Shown here in pieces: positions 1-8,048 of a stretch of 36,078 nucleotides of DNA. The number at the start of each line of letters is the position of its first letter. Positions within the stretch are counted from its first letter, which is position 1. Source of the stretch: Candidatus Staskawiczbacteria bacterium (GTDB lineage Bacteria > Patescibacteriota > Minisyncoccia > Minisyncoccales > Staskawiczbacteraceae); assembly GCA_023245195.1 (NCBI GenBank), contig JAHFKU010000007.1:1-36078 (forward strand), in the 5' to 3' direction. Below the pieces are notes generated by a model. That model saw only the letters and a list, made by a program, of their open reading frames with translations, ran no database searches and was not told the origin of the DNA. Both the position numbers and the translations under genes were made by a program.

Positions 1-155
1 ATTCCAAACAACAAAAAGAGTTGCCACTGGGCGGTTAGGGCGAATCCAAAAAAGTTGGAGCCGGGATACACTTTTACCACAACTCCGCCAATAAATAAAC
101 TGGCTAGGTAAAGCCCCAATCCGGCACTGATGATTGAAGAGAGAAGAGTTTTCAT
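1..155 (-). CDS. Small membrane protein, 3' part cut by window edge
   Basis: The complement reads an ATG at 155-153 and stays open to the window edge, giving 51 residues that begin MKTLLSSIISAGLGLYLASL. The visible part holds one clear hydrophobic segment (about residues 4-28) and the start of a second after a VYPGSNFFGF turn. An AGGG lies directly before the ATG, too close to be a good ribosome-binding site. The pattern recalls small phage-holin-like or DUF membrane proteins common in candidate-phyla genomes, but the fragment is too short for a family call. The 84 bases between it and the next gene hold only a small hairpin. Confidence 0.45.
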   Translation of the reverse strand, partial: MKTLLSSIISAGLGLYLASLFIGGVVVKVYPGSNFFGFALTAQWQLFLLFG

Positions 156-204
156 CCCTATTAATAGTATCAGTTTTTTATAAAAAAACAAGCCCGTCGC
201 AGAT

Positions 205-231
205 GCAATGAGCTTTTGAGGAAAAGCTTGC
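205..231. other. Small hairpin downstream of metallopeptidase-like gene
   Basis: AGCTTTT (211-217) pairs with AAAAGCT (222-228) around a GAGG loop, and GCA/TGC extends the stem across a bulge. It lies just beyond the stop of the minus-strand gene ending at 240 and could be a weak terminator for it, but no T tract follows directly on that strand. Confidence 0.3.
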
Positions 232-239
232 TAAATTTT

Positions 240-1060
240 TTACAGGAAGCCTCTTTTCCGAAGGCTTTCTTGGTGCTTATCATTAAGGATTAGATATTTT
301 ATTTCTTCCTGTTCTGGCCCATACCTATCAAAGTAGATGTCAGCGGCCATAAGAGCGCAATATACCGTAAAATAACCGTCTCGGCCTGACAATAATGCTT
401 CAGATGGCGCTGGCCCGTAAGCGGTTTCCAGAAGATGTCCTTTTTTAAGGGGTTTGACCGGAATTTTTTTACCCAGCAATCATAAATTTGGTCAGCTGTT
501 TCTTTGGCTTCCCGTTCATAATCCTTGCCTCCCATGGCAAGAAGAATTTTGTAGTCTACGGTCCAGATTTTCGTTTCTTCTATCATGCGTTCCCGATTAG
601 ACCGCACATTCACAGAAAATACTCTTTTTTCTTTCTTAGCACGCATGGCGTGTTGTAATTCGTGTAAAAGAGTGTGGGCTTGGAAACGGGTGGTTTCCGG
701 TGTTTCCATATTTATCATGATCGTATGATTATAGCAACCGTATGCGCCAAGATCATGGAATGAGCATTCCTTAAAAAATGTTCCAAATACGGCATCTTCC
801 TTAAAAAAGGGATAAATCTTGAGTGCAGCCCTAAATTCTTCCTGGTTTAAATCGGGTGATTCGTTATTTCCTTTTGTTTCCATGGTGGCAATGCTTTTGA
901 TGCTTCCATCTTTGTATGGCCCAACGACCACCATATGTTCTTTTTCCACTTCTTTATTAAGTTCGCTGATCTCTGGAATATTGCTTGCGGCTCGATATAT
1001 CCTTTCTGCCTCAAGAACGATTGGGTTGATTGCTGCGACTCTCTTTTTATCGCTAATCAT
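240..1060 (-). CDS. HExxH zinc-metallopeptidase-like protein, apparent -1 frameshift
   Basis: The reading frame starts at 1060 (MISDKKRVAAINPIVLEAER) and carries HELQH at residues 133-137, an HExxH zinc-binding and catalytic signature, with Glu pair 161-162 as a possible third ligand. After Lys199 the frame becomes implausible and ends at 299. The overlapping -1 frame (KKIPVKPLKKGHLLETAYGP, then YFDRYGPEQEEIKYLILN) reads like real protein to a stop at 240. The switch falls on seven A residues (complement of 464-470) placed as gtA AAA AAA, so one extra A or a -1 slip would give a 273-residue protein. A homopolymer sequencing error, a pseudogene or programmed frameshifting are all possible. There is no signal peptide. 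The substrate is unknown and no close family was recognised. Confidence 0.55.
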
Positions 1061-1187
1061 GGTTGATTATCTCCCAGGGTAAATTTTAAAAGTGCGGGTT
1101 TCATAACTAATCTAGATATTACAATATAAATATACTTACGTCAACAGATATTTTTTCCTTAGTTTTTTGTGGTAACTAATGGTCGCT

Positions 1188-1277
1188 CGCGAAGTTCGCT
1201 CCTTAGAAACCCACGGTTTCTAACGTCTCCGCTTCGCGGGACTGTTTTCCTTCACGGGAGGATACCCAATCCTCCCG
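1188..1277. repeat. Nested intergenic hairpins
   Basis: The 225-base gap between the metallopeptidase-like gene and uvrC holds two structures. CGCGAAG (1188-1194) pairs with CTTCGCG (1232-1238) and encloses AGAAACC/GGTTTCT (1205-1211/1215-1221). A second perfect stem, CGGGAGGA/TCCTCCCG (1255-1262/1270-1277), lies just after the uvrC stop on the minus strand. The second could end uvrC transcripts, but no T run follows, so intrinsic termination is unproven. Confidence 0.5.
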
Positions 1278-1285
1278 ACCCCTCC

Positions 1286-2629
1286 TTATGCATTTCGTCC
1301 CATAACATTCTTACTGCGTAGAAGTTTATGGTACGAAATGGCAAAACGATGAGCTTCATCATCTAAATGGACAATTAGGTTGTAAATCTCTTGAGGAAGA
1401 TTTTTTAAAGGAATTTTTGGAGATCCTTCTATGAGTAATTCCTCTTTTCCTTTAGCAATAGAGATAATCTTTATATTTTTAACCTCTCTTGAAAATTTCG
1501 CGGCCGTGATATTTTCAAGAGATTTGTTTTTGCTTTTTATGCCAACGTTGAGTTGCGCAATTCCGCCGTCAATTAACATGATTTCCGGGTAGCCCCATTC
1601 CGGGTGCGCCAATCTTCGCGCCAAAACTTCACCAAGCATAGCAATATCATTGGGCTTATTCTCCATGCGAATCCTAAATTTCTTGTACTGGCTTTTGTCA
1701 GGTTTTCCATTAACAAAAACCACCATAGATCCTACGGCTTGTGTGCCTTGAATGTTAGAAATATCATAGCATTCTGTCTTAGAAATAGGATTTTTGTAAT
1801 GTAAAATACCTTGTAGTAATTTTTCTGTTTTTTCCCAAGACTTAAGCAAGAACAGTCCTTGCTTAACAGTGGCAAGATTAGTATTTTCTTGCCTGATAAC
1901 ATTGGCATGCGACATTACTTGCTCAAGCGCCTGAATTTTATCTCTCAAGATCAAAGCATCTTCAAATTTATGTTCTTTTGATAGTGTCTGCATCTCTTTT
2001 TTCAAAGAATACAAAACGGTTTTTCGTTTGCCCCGCAAAATCAGGGCCAATTTTTTCATATTTTTTTTATACTCTTGCAAATCTGGATTTGGTCCGGGAC
2101 ATAAGTTTAAGTGGCACCAGGTGCATTTTTTATCGGGATGCTTCGCGCTGGTATAAAACGGAAACACTTTGCGTAAAATTTTTAGGGTTTTTTTAAGCGA
2201 ATTACCTTCCACGAAAGGACCGATGTAAACAACATTTGACCTTTGACCTTTAACATTTAACTTGTTTGGTTGGTGGGTAATGGAAACGTACGGAATGCGA
2301 TTTTTGCCTTCTGCTATTGCTACATAAAAATAGTTTTTGTCGTCGCGCCAGACGGCGTTAAATTTCGGCTGATATTGCTTGATGAGCTTGGCTTCTAGAA
2401 CCAAAGCTCCAATTTCTGATCCAGTTTCTATAAACCCAATTTTTTCCACTTTTTGTATGTACAAATTATCTTTGTAGGTGGGCTGGAAAAAATGATTTTT
2501 CACCCGTTCTTTTATATTAATCGCTTTGCCGATATAGATAATTTCGTTTTGCACCCAAAAACAATAAACCCCGGCGGTTTTCGGAAGTTTATTAATCCTA
2601 TCTTTTGGTACCAGTTTAAATTTTTCCAT
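1286..2629 (-). CDS. uvrC: Excinuclease ABC subunit C, short form lacking HhH tail
   Basis: UvrC makes the dual incisions of nucleotide excision repair with UvrA and UvrB. Visible in order: an N-terminal GIY-YIG nuclease domain (GVYCF 20-24, YIGKA 32-36), a Cys cluster (CTWC and LNLC, 169-177) where UvrC proteins carry an iron-sulphur-type motif, a UVR helical hairpin (about 205-240) for UvrB contact, and the RNase H-like C-terminal nuclease (ECYDISNIQG 286-295, LIDGG 352-356, DEAHRFA 424-430). At 447 residues it stops right after the RNase H domain. The tandem helix-hairpin-helix of the usual roughly 600-residue protein is missing. Residues 123-133 (KLNVKGQRSNV) look like a low-complexity insertion. 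The ATG at 2629 follows a TATAAT (2639-2644 on the complement) by only 9 bases. Confidence 0.9.
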   Translation of the reverse strand: MEKFKLVPKDRINKLPKTAGVYCFWVQNEIIYIGKAINIKERVKNHFFQPTYKDNLYIQKVEKIGFIETGSEIGALVLEAKLIKQYQPKFNAVWRDDKNYFYVAIAEGKNRIPYVSITHQPNKLNVKGQRSNVVYIGPFVEGNSLKKTLKILRKVFPFYTSAKHPDKKCTWCHLNLCPGPNPDLQEYKKNMKKLALILRGKRKTVLYSLKKEMQTLSKEHKFEDALILRDKIQALEQVMSHANVIRQENTNLATVKQGLFLLKSWEKTEKLLQGILHYKNPISKTECYDISNIQGTQAVGSMVVFVNGKPDKSQYKKFRIRMENKPNDIAMLGEVLARRLAHPEWGYPEIMLIDGGIAQLNVGIKSKNKSLENITAAKFSREVKNIKIISIAKGKEELLIEGSPKIPLKNLPQEIYNLIVHLDDEAHRFAISYHKLLRSKNVMGRNA

Positions 2630-2638
2630 ATTGTGTAT

Positions 2639-2644
2639 ATTATA
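2639..2644 (-). promoter_or_regulatory. Candidate -10 element for uvrC
   Basis: The minus strand reads TATAAT nine bases before the uvrC ATG. No convincing -35 is visible at the usual spacing. If used, the transcript would be almost leaderless. Confidence 0.4.
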
Positions 2645-2679
2645 ACCTATAATAAGGATATTAATTTTTCCACAACCCC

Positions 2680-2718
2680 TTGATTTTTAGTGACATTTAG
2701 AATAAAATGAAGTAGAAT
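2680..2718 (+). promoter_or_regulatory. Candidate sigma-70 promoter(s) for clpB
   Basis: Two overlapping matches with 17-base spacers are seen: TTGATT (2680-2685)/TAAAAT (2703-2708) and GTGACA (2690-2695)/TAGAAT (2713-2718). The second would start transcription about 7 bases before the ATG. No CIRCE-type heat-shock operator was seen. Confidence 0.5.
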
Positions 2719-2731
2719 TTATAAAAAAACT

Positions 2732-5422
2732 ATGAATCCAGGCGGAGCAAATTTTACCAATAAAGCGCAGGATGCCATTTTATCGGCCCAAATGATTGCA
2801 CAAGAAAGAGGACAGCAACAAATAGATGCCCTGCATTTGTTGTACGCTTTGCTATCCCAAGAAGGATCGATTGTTTTGACGGTGTTGCAAAAATTAGGAA
2901 CTGACATGGAAACTTTAAAGAAAAAAATAGAAAATTCTATTGCCAAAATTTCATCACTGCTGGCTCCTACCAGCTTTGGCCAGTTTTATTTAACCCAAGA
3001 TATGGCCAAGGTGCTAGACAAAGCCAGAACTGAAGCTTCCCGGATGCAAGACGAGTTTATTTCTGTTGAGCACCTCTTTTTAGCATTACTGGACACAAAA
3101 TCAACAGCTCGCGATGTGCTAACTGGTTTTGCCGGATCCAAGGATAGCAAGGAAAAATTAGATTATGATACGGTTTGGAAAACGTTATCTCAAATTCGCG
3201 GAGGCCAGCGCATTACCGATCCCGAACCCGAATCAAAATACCAGGTCATTGAAAAATACACCCGGAATTTGACCGATTTGGCCGCCGCTGGGAAAATTGA
3301 TCCAATCGTCGGCCGAGATAATGAAATCCGAAGGCTGATGCAAATTATTTCCCGCCGAACAAAAAACAATCCGGTCTTAATCGGAGAAGCCGGCGTTGGA
3401 AAAACCGCCATTGTGGAAGGATTTGCCCAAAGAATAGCCCGCGGAAACGTACCGGAATTTTTAAAAAACAAAGAAGTGATTTCCTTAGATTTGGGCGCCA
3501 TTATTGCCGGCACCAAGTATCGCGGTGAATTTGAAACCAGAATCAAGGCTTTGCTAAAAGAAATTTCGCGTTCGGCCGGCAAGTATATTTTATTTATTGA
3601 TGAATTGCACACCCTAGTGGGGGCTGGAGCCGCTGAAGGCGCCATTGACGCTTCTAATTTACTAAAGCCGGCATTGGCCCGCGGAGAATTAAAGGCCATC
3701 GGAGCTACTACCTTAAAAGAATATCAAAAATATATTGAAAAAGATTCCGCTTTGGAAAGAAGATTCCAGCCGATTTTTGTGCAAGAGCCCTCTATTGAAG
3801 ATGCTACGGCGATTTTACGGGGCATTAAAGAAAAATACGAAGTCCATCATGGGGTCAGAATAAAAGACTCGGCTATTAAGGCCGCCGTTGAATTATCAGC
3901 TCGCTATATTGCCGACCGCTTTTTGCCCGACAAAGCAGTGGATTTAATGGATGAAGCCGCTTCAGCGTTGAGGCTAGAAATTGAATCAGAACCCCAAGAA
4001 CTGGAAACCTTCCAAGAAGAAATTACTAAGCTGGAAATTGAAAAACAGGCGCTCAAAAAAGAAAAAAACTCTGAACGAAGGTTAAAGGTGATCGCCAAAG
4101 AATTGGCCGATATTAAAGAAAGTACCAAGGGCCTTCGGGCTAAGTGGGATGCGGAAAAAGAATTGATTAACAAAATAAAAGATATCCGCACGAAAATTGA
4201 CGAATTATCGTATCAAACCGAAATTGCCCAGCGTGAAGCTAATTTGGAAAAAGTGGCTGAAATAAAATATGGCAGAATTCCCCAGCTTTTAAAAGAGCAA
4301 AAACAGGTTGAGCAAAAATTAATCAAATTGCAAAAAACCCATCATTTCCTAAAAGAAGAGGTAACCCAAGAAGATGTGGCTCGGGTGGTTTCGCGCTGGA
4401 CGGGAATTCCGGTGATGAGGTTAATCACCGAAGAGGCCAAAAAGCTAGAAACCATGGAAGATGCCTTAAATAGAAGGGTGGTGGGCCAACAAGAGGCTAT
4501 TTCAGCTATTTCCCGGGCTATTAGGCGGGCGCGGGCTGGCATTTCTGAAGAAGATAAGCCCTTGGGATCATTTCTGTTTTTGGGTCCAACCGGTGTGGGA
4601 AAAACCGAGACTGCCAGGGCTCTTGGTGAGTTTTTATTTAATGATGAAAAATCTTTAATAAGGCTGGATATGTCAGAATACATGGAACGCCACACGGTTT
4701 CAAAAATTATTGGCAGTCCTCCTGGTTATGTTGGTTATGAAGAAGCCGGCCAGCTTACCGAAAAAGTAAGAAGACGGCCGTATTCGATTGTCCTTTTGGA
4801 TGAAATTGAAAAAGCTCATCCGGAAGTCTTTAATATTTTACTGCAGATTTTTGAAGACGGCCGGTTGACCGATTCAAAGGGCAGGATGGTTTCTTTTAAA
4901 AATACCATTATTATTATGACTTCTAACGTTGGGTCGGATTTTATCAATAAAATGTCGGCCATTGGTTTTTCAAGCAAGCAAGATGTGGCGGAACGCGAAT
5001 CCATGAAAGATAAAATAATGAATTCTTTAAAAGATCAATTCCGGCCGGAATTTTTAAACCGAATAGACGAAATTGTTATCTTCAATTATCTAAAAACCGA
5101 TGAAATTACAGTGATCGTGGATTTGGAATTGGAAAAAGTCCAAAAACGGCTGAAGGCAAAAGAAATAAGCATCCAAATTTCACCAAGAGCTAAGGAATTA
5201 TTGGTTCGCGAAGGGTTTGACGCCAATTTGGGTGCCCGGCCTTTAAAGAGAGTTATTCAACGGTTGATTTTGGATCCATTATCAGTAAAAATTGTGACCA
5301 ATGAAATTTCTGAAGGGTCGCGAGTATTAATTGATGAACGCGATGGCCAGATTGTGTTTGAATTGCCAAGGCTATTACCCAGGGTGGGAATGCCCGAAAA
5401 AGTTTCTTCTTCAAGGAAGTAA
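2732..5422 (+). CDS. clpB: ClpB-type AAA+ chaperone with ClpC-like IGF loop
   Basis: This is a double-ring AAA+ unfoldase of 896 residues acting on aggregated or misfolded cytosolic proteins. It has a Clp N-terminal repeat domain (1-150), D1 with Walker A GEAGVGKT (218-225) and Walker B ILFIDE, a long coiled-coil middle domain (about 411-540, the length expected of ClpB and about twice that of ClpC), and D2 with Walker A GPTGVGKT (618-625), [17 protein letters not shown] and the [11 protein letters not shown] sensor region. Against the ClpB assignment, residues 744-746 read IGF in the D2 position where ClpC, ClpA and ClpX carry the ClpP-docking tripeptide, which normal ClpB lacks. The protein may therefore dock ClpP, or be a ClpC with an expanded middle domain. 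There is no clpP in the window. It is transcribed alone, with an inverted-repeat element directly after the stop. Confidence 0.88.
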   Translation: MNPGGANFTNKAQDAILSAQMIAQERGQQQIDALHLLYALLSQEGSIVLTVLQKLGTDMETLKKKIENSIAKISSLLAPTSFGQFYLTQDMAKVLDKARTEASRMQDEFISVEHLFLALLDTKSTARDVLTGFAGSKDSKEKLDYDTVWKTLSQIRGGQRITDPEPESKYQVIEKYTRNLTDLAAAGKIDPIVGRDNEIRRLMQIISRRTKNNPVLIGEAGVGKTAIVEGFAQRIARGNVPEFLKNKEVISLDLGAIIAGTKYRGEFETRIKALLKEISRSAGKYILFIDELHTLVGAGAAEGAIDASNLLKPALARGELKAIGATTLKEYQKYIEKDSALERRFQPIFVQEPSIEDATAILRGIKEKYEVHHGVRIKDSAIKAAVELSARYIADRFLPDKAVDLMDEAASALRLEIESEPQELETFQEEITKLEIEKQALKKEKNSERRLKVIAKELADIKESTKGLRAKWDAEKELINKIKDIRTKIDELSYQTEIAQREANLEKVAEIKYGRIPQLLKEQKQVEQKLIKLQKTHHFLKEEVTQEDVARVVSRWTGIPVMRLITEEAKKLETMEDALNRRVVGQQEAISAISRAIRRARAGISEEDKPLGSFLFLGPTGVGKTETARALGEFLFNDEKSLIRLDMSEYMERHTVSKIIGSPPGYVGYEEAGQLTEKVRRRPYSIVLLDEIEKAHPEVFNILLQIFEDGRLTDSKGRMVSFKNTIIIMTSNVGSDFINKMSAIGFSSKQDVAERESMKDKIMNSLKDQFRPEFLNRIDEIVIFNYLKTDEITVIVDLELEKVQKRLKAKEISIQISPRAKELLVREGFDANLGARPLKRVIQRLILDPLSVKIVTNEISEGSRVLIDERDGQIVFELPRLLPRVGMPEKVSSSRK

Positions 5423-5424
5423 CT

Positions 5425-5598
5425 ACTTTGAATTACGAAATGCCTTCGCGGGATTTTCTCCAAATTTCAGAGCGAGAATGTGATAGAATTCTGAGGCTTA
5501 TGCAACGCATCCGCCGAAGAATTATAGCACGTTCGCAGCTGAAATTTGGAGAAAAGACCCGAAACTTGCTTTCCAAAGGGCATTTCGTAATTCAAAGT
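5425..5598 (+). repeat. Type I intergenic hairpin element, copy a
   Basis: Perfect 20-base outer arms (5425-5444/5579-5598) and perfect 16-base inner arms (5455-5470/5539-5554) enclose an asymmetric core. The core has GCGAGAATGTGATAGAATT (5472-5490) on the left and GAATTATAGCACGTTCGCAG on the right. Block 5482-5513 matches the complement of 7896-7927 at 31 of 32 bases, and 5514-5549 matches the complement of 7829-7864 at 31 of 36. Related cores lie near 26.4 and 33.8 kb. It sits between clpB and the next gene. No protein is supported here. Confidence 0.8.
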
Positions 5599-5603
5599 AA
5601 TTA

Positions 5604-5755
5604 TTCGAATTTCGGCATAGTTTTGAAAGTACCGGGCGTCAAAATTTTCCAGCGAAATTTTGCGCCGCTACACTCTCGGCAAAATCGTCGCCTTCGGGCG
5701 ACACCAAGCGATTTTGCCTTCGAGAGTTACTTTCAAAACTATGCCGAAATTCGAA
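5604..5755. repeat. Second long inverted repeat with nested hairpins
   Basis: Perfect 28-base arms (5604-5631/5728-5755) enclose at least two inner hairpins. One pairs CAAAATTT with AAATTTTG (about 5640-5670). The other pairs ACTCTCG and CAAAATCG with CGATTTTG and CGAGAGT around a CGCC-TTCG-GGCG tip. Folded, it is a cross-shaped structure. It ends 11 bases before the start of the following gene and shares no obvious core with type I elements. Confidence 0.75.
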
Positions 5756-5766
5756 AAAAACGCATC

Positions 5767-6480
5767 ATGCTGGTTAAAATCTTAAAAGTTATTGGAATTT
5801 TAATTTTGGGGGCTCTGGGAGCCCTGCTTTTTAATTTTTTTGCCCTGCCTTACATGGCCGCCAGCCTTTATTTTGACCAATTTCAGTTTGTCAGGAATTT
5901 TAAGCAAGATAAAATCGTGGTTAACCAAACTGATAAGGTGTATATCCAAGAAAATACTGCTCTAGAAAGCGCTATTGAAAGGGTAAAGCCCGCGGTGGTG
6001 GCGGTTGCTAATGCGTCATCGGGTTTTGTGGCGGGATTGGTTGTGACATCGGATGGAAGCATTATAACGCTGGCCAATGGACTTTTGGCCGGCCATAATG
6101 TGAATGTGTATATTAAGGGAGAAAAACAAATTGCCAGCGTGGTCAAAATAGATCAAGTGCATAATTTAGCGTTGCTGAAAATGAATCAGAATAACTTGCA
6201 GACCGTTGCTTTTGCCGATGCCCATGCTGCTAAATTGGGCGAGCGGGTGTTTTTGGTGGCGCCAACTTCTATAAAACAAGATAATTGGTTTGCTAACCAG
6301 GGGATTATTACTGAAATTTCCGCCGAGGCTCTCAAAACAAACATCACAGAACGGCTAATTGGCCAAGGAAGCCCTTTATTTAATTCGGCCGGCGAGTTGG
6401 TGGGACTTAATGTTATTGGCCTAGAAAGCAGTGTTTCTGCTATCCCGGTTGATAAAATCCAGGCACTTTTGGGACTGTAA
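5767..6480 (+). CDS. Membrane-anchored trypsin-fold protein without catalytic triad (pseudoprotease)
   Basis: I start it at MLVKILKVIGILILG (5767); the open frame back to 5428 runs through inverted repeats and is not protein-like. The 237-residue product has one N-terminal membrane segment (about 3-26) and then an HtrA/S1C-like beta-barrel outside the membrane. The family signatures are recognisable but disabled. The His region (family TNNHVV) reads TLANGLLA, the Asp region (family DLAVLK) reads HNLALLKM, and the Ser region (family GNSGGPL) reads GQGSPLF, one residue short and without the serine in register. There is no PDZ domain. I infer a binding or scaffold role rather than proteolysis. 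The next gene begins 3 bases after its stop. Confidence 0.65.
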   Translation: MLVKILKVIGILILGALGALLFNFFALPYMAASLYFDQFQFVRNFKQDKIVVNQTDKVYIQENTALESAIERVKPAVVAVANASSGFVAGLVVTSDGSIITLANGLLAGHNVNVYIKGEKQIASVVKIDQVHNLALLKMNQNNLQTVAFADAHAAKLGERVFLVAPTSIKQDNWFANQGIITEISAEALKTNITERLIGQGSPLFNSAGELVGLNVIGLESSVSAIPVDKIQALLGL

Positions 6481-6482
6481 AA

Positions 6483-6806
6483 ATGATTAATATTGATGAT
6501 TTTAAAAAAATAGAAATAAAAATCGGCACGGTAGTTTCGGCCGAAAGGATAGAAAATGCTGATAAATTAATCAAGCTGGTTTTTGATTTTGGATTAGAAA
6601 AACGGCAGATTCTTGCCGGAATTGCAGAATGTTATCCAGACGTTTCGGTTTTAGTAGGAAAGCAAATGCCAGTGATTGTTAACTTAGAGCCAAGAATTAT
6701 GAAGGGCCAGGAAAGCCAGGGTATGATTTTGGCGGCAGATGCAAATGGTCAGCCGGTCTTGCTACAGCCGGAAAAAGAAGTTCCGCCAGGGAGCATCGTA
6801 AAGTAG
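6483..6806 (+). CDS. Stand-alone tRNA-binding domain protein (MetG C-terminal/CsaA-like)
   Basis: The 107-residue protein is a single OB-fold EMAP-II-like tRNA-binding domain. It reads IEIKIGTVVSAERIENADKL at the start, then RQILAGIAECY, GKQMPVIVNLEPRIMKGQES and QGMILAA, the pattern found at the C-terminus of methionyl-tRNA synthetase and in CsaA. It probably helps capture tRNA for a separate MetG or acts as a CsaA-like chaperone. Homology alone does not decide between these. It is translationally close to the preceding pseudoprotease gene and ends shortly before a bidirectional terminator. Confidence 0.85.
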   Translation: MINIDDFKKIEIKIGTVVSAERIENADKLIKLVFDFGLEKRQILAGIAECYPDVSVLVGKQMPVIVNLEPRIMKGQESQGMILAADANGQPVLLQPEKEVPPGSIVK

Positions 6807-6830
6807 ATTCAATTTTTCAAGTAATAAAAG

Positions 6831-6853
6831 ACCCGCAGAAAAGTGCGGGTTTT
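6831..6853. terminator. Bidirectional intrinsic terminator
   Basis: ACCCGCA (6831-6837) and TGCGGGT (6844-6850) form a 7-base stem with a 6-base loop. T runs follow on the plus strand (TTT) and the minus strand (CTTTTATT). It sits between convergent genes ending at 6806 and 6864. Confidence 0.8.
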
Positions 6854-6863
6854 GCAAAACAGC

Positions 6864-7697
6864 TCATGTTAATCCATGAATTGTTTTGTCTTGGCGTAAT
6901 TTTTCTAGTGCTTTTTGCAGAGTCTGGCTAACACTATCTGATGATGATCCTATTGTTTTTCCTATTTCTTTGGGGCTATATTCTACGTTATCTTTTAGTC
7001 CATACATCATCGAAAGTATTATTTGTTCGCGAGAATTTAACTTGATAAGAGCCTTTCTAATGGTTTTTCTGATTAAAGGATTTTTATTAGCATGGTTACA
7101 AGGCGCTTTTTTTTCTTCAGCAATATCGTATGAGAGTTCTTCGAGATCTTCTTTTATAAGATCCTCCAGAGAATATACATCGCTTTCAGCTTCTGCAATA
7201 TTACGTATCTCTTTGATTGGTAGTCCCATATTTAAGGCAATCTCTTCCAAGCTTGGCTCTCTGCCAAATTTAGATAAAAACTTTTCTTTCATTGATAGGT
7301 ATTTTTTGATATTCTTTTCCATGTAAACAGGAATCCTGATCATTCTTGATTGGTTGTATAGAGCTATCTTAATAAAATCCCTAATCCAATAATCAGCATA
7401 GGTGAATAGTTTGCATCCATGTCGTAAATCAAACTTTTTAACGGCTCTAATAAGTCCCAAGTTTCCTTCTTGAATCAAATCAAGCAATTCTAGATTGGGC
7501 GATCTTCCCACATAATTTTTAGCTATAAGAAATACAAATCTTAAATTGGCGTTAATAAGAGTTTTCCTTGCCTTCAGATCTCCTTCTTTGATTCTTTTTA
7601 CTAATGCAATTTCTTCTTCTCGGGTTAGTAGTGGATATTTACTTACTTGTTCGAAATAGATTCCCACCATATCTTCTGATTTGTATTTATTATGCAT
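6864..7697 (-). CDS. RNA polymerase sigma-70 family factor (RpoD/SigA-like, compact)
   Basis: The ATG at 7697 is chosen because AGGGG lies six bases upstream; an upstream extension of 45 residues has unlikely composition. The 277-residue protein has region 1.2 (IYFEQVSKYPLLTREEEIAL), region 2 with core-binding and -10 recognition helices (LLDLIQEGNLGLIRAVKKFD, FTYADYWIRDFI), region 3 (REPSLEEIALNMGLP) and region 4 with an HTH for the -35 element (LNSREQIILSMMYGL, YSPKEIGKTIGSSSDSVSQT). There is no long N-terminal region 1.1. The region 4 sequence departs from the usual housekeeping form, so it may be an alternative group 2/3 factor rather than the primary sigma. It has one of the few clear Shine-Dalgarno sites in the window. 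Confidence 0.85.
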   Translation of the reverse strand: MHNKYKSEDMVGIYFEQVSKYPLLTREEEIALVKRIKEGDLKARKTLINANLRFVFLIAKNYVGRSPNLELLDLIQEGNLGLIRAVKKFDLRHGCKLFTYADYWIRDFIKIALYNQSRMIRIPVYMEKNIKKYLSMKEKFLSKFGREPSLEEIALNMGLPIKEIRNIAEAESDVYSLEDLIKEDLEELSYDIAEEKKAPCNHANKNPLIRKTIRKALIKLNSREQIILSMMYGLKDNVEYSPKEIGKTIGSSSDSVSQTLQKALEKLRQDKTIHGLT

Positions 7698-7784
7698 ACA
7701 ATTCCCCTTTGTCAAAGAACAAGAAATGCGATCCTTATTGTATGGTATAACAATCACAGGAAATATCAAATACTTATTACCATG

Positions 7785-7990
7785 AATCTTGAAAATCCTG
7801 AAGTAACGGCAAGTTTCAGGTCTTTGCGCCAAATTCCAGCTGCGAATGCACTAGAATTCTTCGGTTAAGACGCGAGGCGCGAAGCGCCCCGTCTCCGGAT
7901 GCGCTGCATAAGCCTCAGAATTCTATCGGGACCCAAGGGGTACCCCCGCCGTGAAATTTGGCGCAAATCCTCTGAAAGATTTTCAAGATT
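7785..7990 (-). repeat. Type I intergenic hairpin element, copy b (reversed)
   Basis: This copy lies between the divergent sigma and HTH genes and is oriented opposite to copy a. Outer arms are 13 bases (7785-7797/7978-7990), and inner arms TTTGCGCCAAATT/AATTTGGCGCAAA are at 7823-7835/7955-7967. The core matches copy a across 7896-7927 and 7829-7864. Between those blocks are 31 extra bases (7865-7895) that form a GC-rich hairpin (GGCGC-GAA-GCGCC inside GACG/CGTC). The inner arm differs from copy a (TGCGCC against TTCTCC) but keeps pairing with its partner, as a covarying stem would. Confidence 0.75.
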
Positions 7991-8004
7991 TACGGATGCT
8001 GTTT

Positions 8005-8033
8005 TTGACTTCGGTTTTAATTTTTGTTAAAAT
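8005..8033 (+). promoter_or_regulatory. Sigma-70 promoter for HTH regulator
   Basis: TTGACT (8005-8010), a 17-base spacer and TAAAAT (8028-8033) give a good vegetative-type match. Transcription would start around 8040, about nine bases before the ATG at 8049. Confidence 0.6.
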
Positions 8034-8048
8034 TCGCCTAACATAAAA

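Noticed and set aside
3190-3699. 169-codon open frame opposite clpB
   Set aside because: It is an antisense shadow of the AAA+ domain 1 coding sequence, with no start signals and no recognisable family.
5428-5766. N-terminal extension of the pseudoprotease reading frame
   Set aside because: It is read through two inverted-repeat elements, starts at TTG, is rich in Arg and lacks domain character. The membrane anchor begins right after the later ATG at 5767.
7698-7832. 45-residue upstream extension of the sigma factor
   Set aside because: Its composition is unlike sigma region 1, and a clear AGGGG site precedes the internal ATG at 7697.
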